A DNA stretch of 64,000 bases from Plasmodium coatneyi. Taxonomy: Eukaryota; Apicomplexa; Aconoidasida; Haemosporida; Plasmodiidae. This document shows, one piece after another, positions 57,577-64,000 of this stretch. The stretch lies in the NCBI RefSeq assembly GCF_001680005.1, contig NC_033569.1, forward strand, positions 1,054,001 to 1,118,000, written 5' to 3'. Under the pieces are notes generated by a model. The model did not search any database and was not told where the DNA came from. It saw only the letters and a list, made by a program, of their open reading frames with translations. The first letter of the stretch is position 1; every line of letters starts with the position of its first letter. The position numbers were made by a program, and so were the translations under genes.

Positions 57577-60500
57577 CTACGCCCCAAACCCAGAATCTGA
57601 ACTTGGAACCTCTTCCTCAGGAACATATTGCTTAGGAACTTCTTCCTTAGGGACATTTTCCATAGGAACATCTTCCTTCATAAATTTGCTTCCCATAAAT
57701 TGTCGAACCAAAATTTCAAAAAAGTCTTCCCTCGTCGAATGTAATTCCCCCTTTTGACATTCGTCTAAGACTTCTAAATGGATATCAATAATCATTCGGC
57801 GACGTACACCAGCACGGCTATGAGCACGTTTTTTCCTCCTTTTTATAGGCGTAGAACGAGGTTTGCGTTCTTTTACAATGTAATATTCACGTGGACCATC
57901 TGCCTGGTCGTCCACATGAGGAAGGAGTTGTTCTTCCAAACTTGGAGGACCACGTACTTGATGAACACTTCTGTGACGTTTTCTTTTAAAGGGTACGGAA
58001 AAATACTGAAACAGAAGGTAAAAAAAAAAAAAAATGAGAAATAGAATGTTCCTTTAAAAGTTGTGGAGTCCTGCTTTTAAGAACAATAAATACTACAATA
58101 AAGCTAAGTGCGAAATTTCACACCACTAAATGCTTATTCCTGCACACCCCCTAAAATGCACAATCCTACACATACACCCCTAAAATTCGAAATCCTAAAC
58201 CTACACAGCCTAAAATGCGAAATCCCACACATACACCCTAAAATGCTAAATATTACACCCCTAAATGCGAAAGCCTACACACACACCCCTAAAATTCGAA
58301 ATTCTACACACACACACCTTAAAATGCGAAATACTACATACACACCCTAAAGTCCGAAATCCTACAATACTAAATATAAAATCCAACACACCCTAAAATG
58401 CGAAATCCTACACACACACCCCTAAAATTCGAAATTCTACACACACACATCCTAAAATGCGAAATCCTACACACACCCCTAAAATGCGAATAACTACATA
58501 CACACATCCTAAAATGCGAAATCCTACACGTACACCCCTAAAATGTGAAATCCTACACATACACCCTTAAATGCGAAATCCTACATACACCTTAAGTGCG
58601 GAATCCTACAAACACACCCTAAAATGCTAAATATTACACCCCTAAATGCGAAATCCTACACATACCTTTAAATGCGAAATCCTACACTCACCCCTAAAAT
58701 GCGAAATCCTACATACACACCCCTAAAATGCTAAATCCTACACACACCCCTAAAATGCTAAATCCTACACACACCCCTAAAATGCAAAATTCTTCATACT
58801 CCTTTACTCATTCACTCTTTCCTTCATTTTTTTTCCTTTCCTTTTTTTTCTCCCGCCTTAAGAAGGAACTCCTTCTTTCCTTCTTATTCCTTCTTTTTCT
58901 TTCTTTTTTTTTCTTTTTTTTTCTTTTTTTTTCTTTTCCTTTTTATATTCTTTTTATACTTCTTCTTTCTTACCTTCCAAAGGAGGTAGGTCATAGCAGA
59001 AATGCCAAGGAACACAGGAATGGTAGGAACGTAAGGAAGAAGATTAGAAGGGTCTATCTTGTTACTGAGTGGAATAGCTGTAGGTGACGATACTCCTGTT
59101 GTTGCTGTTGTTTTTGCTCGTGGTGTGGAGGGTCTTCTTGGGGGTGGTGGAGGGGGTGGTCGAGCTGGAAGGACGGGGGATGCGGGTGCTTGGGGTTGTG
59201 AACCTGGACCATGTGTCCCATGGCCAGAATCCTCAGCTGCTGGTGGACTACTAGCATCTGCATTACCAGTGCTACTACTACTATGACCACTTCCACTACC
59301 ACCTCCTCCTCCAGCGGCCTGTGGTCCAGGTTCAGGGTCTCTACTAAGTGCAGGGGTAGGAGCAAGACGGGCAGAATGGCCGTCTTGCTGTGTAGATTTG
59401 TCAGTGTCGGTGCCTCCAGTTTGGGGGTCTGGACCTAGAGGAGTAACGATAGGGTCTGAAGACACTTTAGTCTCGTCTTTCGTAATTTCAGTAGTAGCTA
59501 CTTTACTACCTAATCTACCAACTGTGCCTTTCATGTTATCGGCTTCGTGCTCCTCATCATCAGGAGGAGGAGTGGACGACACTATTGGCCCATAAACACC
59601 TTCCAGACTAAGACATTTCATAGCTTCCTCCCCGTCACCATCTACCTGTCCACTAGCACACCGCTCCTTAGTAGGTTTCTTTTTAGAAGGTGCTGCGGTC
59701 TTACCTGCTTCAGTTGGATTAGGATCCTGCACCTGTATTTTTGGGGGTGCTTTCTCTGGTATGGGTACTGGTGGTTTCTTACTTTCATCAGGGGAGAAGG
59801 ATGATCCTCCCCCTCCTCCAGCTGGTCTACCACCAGGTTGGAGGGCTGGTGCTGTGCTCACCGCGTCCTTCCTTATTCCTTCTAATATTGCCTCTTTCTC
59901 TTCTTTAACTTCCTTTAATTCCTTGACCCACTTTTCTGACTTTTCCTGCGACGCTTCGTTCCTTCCACGACTACCTGGTCCTTTCCATTTTCCTACAGCA
60001 TATTGCCCCTTTTCCCTCACACAGGCACCATATTTATTTATATGTCCAAAACATCCTGCCTCTGCTTTCCTTTTTAACCATTCTAAAACTTTATTTAATA
60101 TACTTTCACCATTCCTCTGTAAACCGCTTATTGATCCATATACACAGTCTATACCCTTATCTATTCCTGTGAACACCTTCCCCCATTCATTTATTCCTTT
60201 AAAAATTTCAGGAACAATTTCTATAGGCACACAGCGGTCTCCCATTATTAGTAACCACATATTCAGTAGGTCACATTTCTTAACGCACTGTTTCCTCTTC
60301 GCTCCACTATAATCTTCATTTTCGCATTGGAATTTATTGTTCATTACAATTAATATGTTCTTTATAAGATCTCTACAGAAATGTCTACGTTCTTCAGTTT
60401 TATATTTACTTGGATCCTCCTGGTCCTCACACATAGCTACTAATGCATTGTACTCTTTGAAACTATACTGTGTATTGTCACTTGCTGCATTATTGAAAAA

Positions 60501-63500
60501 TTCTGTGAAGACTTCCTCCCATTCCTCTACAAATATAGTACAAAGGTAATGTGAACAGGACTGTATCATCGTCATTCATATATATCCACCATTTTCCTTA
60601 TAATAGAATACACCCTAACACATATTTCATATGTCCTCAACGCAAACACCTTTCATACATTACTCATTTTATACCTTCTTCACCATGCTCAAGTCCTTCA
60701 ATTTTTATATTGGAACAATTCGAACCAGTGGAAGTGGACGTGGGGGGTGGTGATTTAGTGGAATTTAATTCCTCGTCAACTGCTTGAATTACAAGACGCC
60801 CATCTTCTATTTCTTTAATAACGATCTCTGCTTTGGTTTTCAAGTTTTCACTTGCGTCTTCTACTGGCCCCTTTATGATTTTAGGGTGTCCATTGATTTT
60901 GCCGTCTTTTCTCTTGCACGCATTCTCGTTACTTATTGCCCACATTTTGTTTTCACTGTCATAATTCAGAAACCATTTATAAATCTCCCTGTAACCAACA
61001 CCTTCCTTCGCTTCGTTTACTGAAAAATTTCCAGTATATACACAATCCTCATATTTATTTTCGGGAAATTCCTTGTTTAAATTAGTTATTGCTTTGAATG
61101 CATATTCAATATTCTCTTTGCTTATATCATACTTTGATCCATATAGAACTAGCCATAAATTCAAAAGATCACATGGTCCATTCGGTTTCATGGTGTGCAC
61201 TTTCCACGTTGTGTTCTTATAGTTGTAGGTACTATCATTTGACGTTACTTTTCGTAAATTTCTCATAAGAATTTTACAAAAACAATTGTGAAGTTCCTTC
61301 TGGGTGACGCCGTGACCTTGTACGACTTCGTCGCAAACGGCTGTATAACCATCCTCCTGATCCTTCTCATTTAGTTCCCTATTGAATTCTTGAAACAGGC
61401 CATACACTTGATCATTCGTTGCACCCTAAAAATAAGAATGAAAAAGTAGGACATGTGAATATATTCATTTTTATATATATACTTATGCTTTACACCACCA
61501 ATCTGACAACCGACCTAACAACCCACCTAACACCCTTCTTTCCACCAACCATCACCCTAACAACCTTCCTTACACAACCCACCTACCACCACCCCTAACA
61601 ACCTTCCAGCAACGACACCTAACAACGTTCCTTCCACCTGTCACCACCCTAACAAACCACCTACCACCAATCACCTAACAACCCACCTACCAACCACCTA
61701 ACAACCACTACTACTCCTTACATGGAGTGGAATGCATGTTCCATTTCCCATGAAAAATATTTCCTTAAAAGATAAAGGAGAAAGAAGGGAAGGAAAGAAG
61801 AAGGACAAATAAAGAAGTACTGTTACTTACCCATCGGGATTGGAACATTTGGTTGACCTTCTGATTCAAACAATTAGTATCACCGTCCTTACAATCCTTG
61901 GTACTTGTTGCTTGGGATGTGGTTTTGGAGGGTGGAACAGGTGGTTTTGAACATATGTTAGTTAGAGTTTGTTGTATTTCACTTTCCTTCTCTTTGAGCA
62001 TTTTATTCACCCTGTCCTTTACTTCTTCTTTGTTTATTTTGCATTTCAAATTTGGTTCCCTTTTACATTGAACACAGCCACCGCCTGTACATGCAGATTT
62101 CCAAATGTTCTTGTTGTCATCAAAGGCATGCTTTATTCCATTGTCTATGTTACAGGGGGGGTCCTTCTTCTCTGCCAGTTCCTTCAATTTATCGGCATAA
62201 GCGTTCAGTAGGAGGCATGACGCAGTTCGATGGAATATTAGGTTATCCTCCTTCATTTGTTGATCATTGCCGTGAGCCCCCTTTTCAATTTTATATATAT
62301 GTTCTAAACCACTAACAAAGTAATTACATGCTGCTTTGTTTGCCCCTTTCATGGCACTACACAGGTTACTATCAGTTTGGCCATTCTTGGTCATAGCTTG
62401 AGACAGTTCATTCAATAATTTCTCCTTCACGTCAGTATTCCAAAATCTATCCTACATAAATAATGGAATGGCGAAACATATATGTATACTTTATGAGTGT
62501 ATATAATTAGTGCTTATTCCTCCTCCTAATATATACAAAGTGTATTACTCATTGGATTTTTCTTGTCTATAGGAGATAATACTTTAACTTACCCAATGTA
62601 TCTGCTGCGTTGGATCGCGCCCCCTGTTGGTGAACCATTTATCTGTTACTTCCTTTAAGCGCTTCTGTAATTCACTGTTCTTGCAGGTGGTGCCACCACC
62701 TGAGGATGGTGATGAACTGACTGTGGCAGGTTGGACTGTTGCAGGAGGTCCCCCTCCACTGAATGTAAGAACTACAGCATCTTCATTTTTACTTGATCTA
62801 CAGGAAGGACGGAAAAAAACACACAGAGAGTGTGAGAGAGAGAGAGAAAATATACTTTTTTTTATACTTTTTTTTTTTCGCACAACTATTTTTTGAAATA
62901 TATATATACACACACATATATATATAGCATATATGTGTATGTGTATATATATATATAAGTAATTGTAAGTATACCTGCCACTTGGAGCACGAGCTATTGT
63001 TACTGTGGGATTATCTGGACCGAGAATTAATAAAAAGTCTCCCTCACCACGTCCAGAATCTGTGCTAGTTGCACCATTTGTTGCAGGTTCTGCACTACGT
63101 GCTGCATTATCACCATTCCCTGTTGACCCTGTTGGACCTGTTGCTGACGGTAGTTGTGACTGTTGTGGTAGAACATTGTTCGGTTTTGGTGGTGGACATT
63201 TTTTTTTTGGTACTTTATCTATTAATGTCATAACATCTCTCTTACTCCTTATAAGATCAAGAATAGTTGCTAACATTGGCTGTCCCAATACATTCATAGG
63301 CTCCAACAGCCCATACACACATTCTTTACATTTCCCATCAGGATAAATAACCTTGCTGAAATTCTTCATTTCACTAAATGCATTCCATACAGCATCTGTT
63401 CTATCGCAGTGATCTTGTAGGTACAAATAAGACCACGCTTTCATCATTGCGCAGTATAAGTGTTCTTTCATTTCTTCTTCCATATTTTTCTCTTCGCATT

Positions 63501-63930
63501 GACCTTTCCTTATTTTCTTCATATTCCACAAATTCTTCACAATGAAGGTACACACGTCCATTTCTTCAGCCATTATCTCCCTTTTTCCTATTCGAATACC
63601 TGCACAACCTGCCTGAGCAGTATCCTTATACTCATCAATATTCATTACTGCAAGAATTTCATTAAAGAGCTCCTTCATTTTTGCCATTAATTGAGTCTGT
63701 AAATTAGAATAATGCATTTATACATATTTCTACTGTGAACTCAGTAATGATTACTCTCAGAAAAAAATAACACCATTCAGGTCATTGATGCACCTATTCT
63801 CTATATGTTGCTCATATTATATTACCTCCGCGGGCTTCCCTTTCCCCCATGTAGATTCTTTTTCCTTTAACCATTTTTCCTTTAAAGGGCCAAAAACCTT
63901 ATCTTTATCATCATCCTTTTGTGGAGCCAT
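57577..63930 (-). CDS. SICAvar: SICAvar-3, variant erythrocyte surface antigen, 7 exons
   Basis: Exons (minus): 63826-63930, 62975-63696, 62593-62797, 61831-62451, 60675-61425, 58974-60526, 57577-58005; 1462 codons with consistent phases (0,2,0,0,1,0). Exon 1 is MAPQKDDDKDKVFGPLKEKW. Exon 2 (residues 36-276) is the alpha-like domain (EEMDVCTFIVKNLWNMKKI, CKECVYGLLEPMNVLG). Exon 3 ends with RLKEVTDKWFTNRGRD and splices after a Trp. Exon 4 (RFWNTDVKEKLLNELS, CNYFVSGLEHIYKIEKG) and exon 5 (CDLLNLWLVLYGSKYD) are beta-like. Exon 6 (1553 bp) fuses a cysteine domain (KCDLLNMWLLIMGDRC), a long P/G/S-rich stalk and the TM (PYVPTIPVFLGISAMTYLLW). Exon 7 is the cytoplasmic SICA_C domain (IDIHLEVLDECQKGELHST), the most diverged of the three here. 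Domain order supports surface display on infected erythrocytes. Confidence 0.95.
58130..58795 (-). repeat. Tandem repeat in SICAvar-3 intron 6
   Basis: About 25 degenerate copies of a 22-28 bp unit containing CCTAAAATGCGAAATCCTAC followed by ACACACACC. It is unrelated to the GTTGTTAGG-type repeats used in the same intron position of SICAvar-1. Confidence 0.92.
61495..61720 (-). repeat. Intron minisatellite, SICAvar-3 intron 4
   Basis: CCACCTAACAACCCACCTAC-type units on the plus strand, G-rich in gene sense, between two cysteine-domain exons. Confidence 0.88.
62872..62957. repeat. AT microsatellite in SICAvar-3 intron 2
   Basis: ATATATATACACACACATAT and TATATATATAAG repeats next to a T-run; counterpart of the SICAvar-1 intron 2 tract. 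Confidence 0.8.
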
Positions 63931-64000
63931 TTTTTTTTTTTTTTACCACATTATTCAATGAATGCAAAATCAACATTGCTTATTTATTACATAGAACTGG
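63931..64000. other. 5' flank of SICAvar-3
   Basis: A 16-bp T-run lies immediately upstream of the ATG on the plus strand, an A-run in gene sense. Nothing more can be said from 70 bp. Confidence 0.5.

Noticed and set aside
58130..58795. CRISPR-like array
   Set aside because: Units are contiguous and degenerate without unique spacers, inside a eukaryotic intron.
59761..60312. 183-codon plus-strand ORF
   Set aside because: Antisense shadow of SICAvar-3 exon 6.

Overview
The window looks like nuclear DNA of a simian malaria parasite, most likely Plasmodium knowlesi (P. coatneyi is the close alternative). The evidence is the mix of multi-exon SICAvar genes, KIR genes of the PIR superfamily and small two-TM exported-type proteins, A/T homopolymer tracts, phase-consistent introns carrying GGTGGGTTGTTAGG-type minisatellites, and KIR ectodomains that imitate host CD99. 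This is a chromosome-internal or subtelomeric variant-antigen island that abuts a single-copy, core-type gene at its left edge.

Layout. (1) 1-4193, minus: the 5' part of a large low-complexity Plasmodium protein, running off the left edge. (2) 4194-12060: about 7.9 kb without a supportable gene. (3) SICAvar-1, 12061-17206, minus, 7 exons. (4) KIR-A (21272-22908) and KIR-B (24371-26010), both plus. (5) SICAvar-2, 27044-32894, minus, 8 exons. (6) KIR-C (36218-37767, plus) followed by exported-type gene 1 (38945-39898, plus). (7) KIR-D (40340-41573) and KIR-E (42740-44850), both minus. (8) A frameshifted KIR pseudogene, 46084-47701, plus. (9) KIR-F (49062-50567, plus) followed by exported-type gene 2 (51730-52593, plus). 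(10) KIR-G (54483-56967, plus), convergent with SICAvar-3 (57577-63930, minus, 7 exons).

The exon models were built by hand from splice sites. In all three SICAvar genes and the six KIR genes with an assigned start, summed exon lengths are divisible by three and junction phases agree, so the models are internally consistent. SICAvar proteins are large infected-erythrocyte surface antigens with cysteine-rich ectodomains, one TM and a conserved cytoplasmic exon. KIR proteins are smaller putative erythrocyte surface/exported antigens. No housekeeping or RNA genes were recognised between 4.2 and 64 kb.

Most notable: KIR-A and KIR-E both carry a CD99-like stretch interrupted by an intron. Over 47 compared codons the two genes differ at about nine synonymous codons and at no amino acid. 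Also notable are a duplicated KIR + exported-gene cassette with almost the same spacing (1.16-1.18 kb), a TGTGCACA palindrome recurring upstream of KIR genes, a 32-bp perfect palindrome beginning a hairpin array, a long inverted repeat, and SICAvar tails that end by different mutations inside the same repeat.
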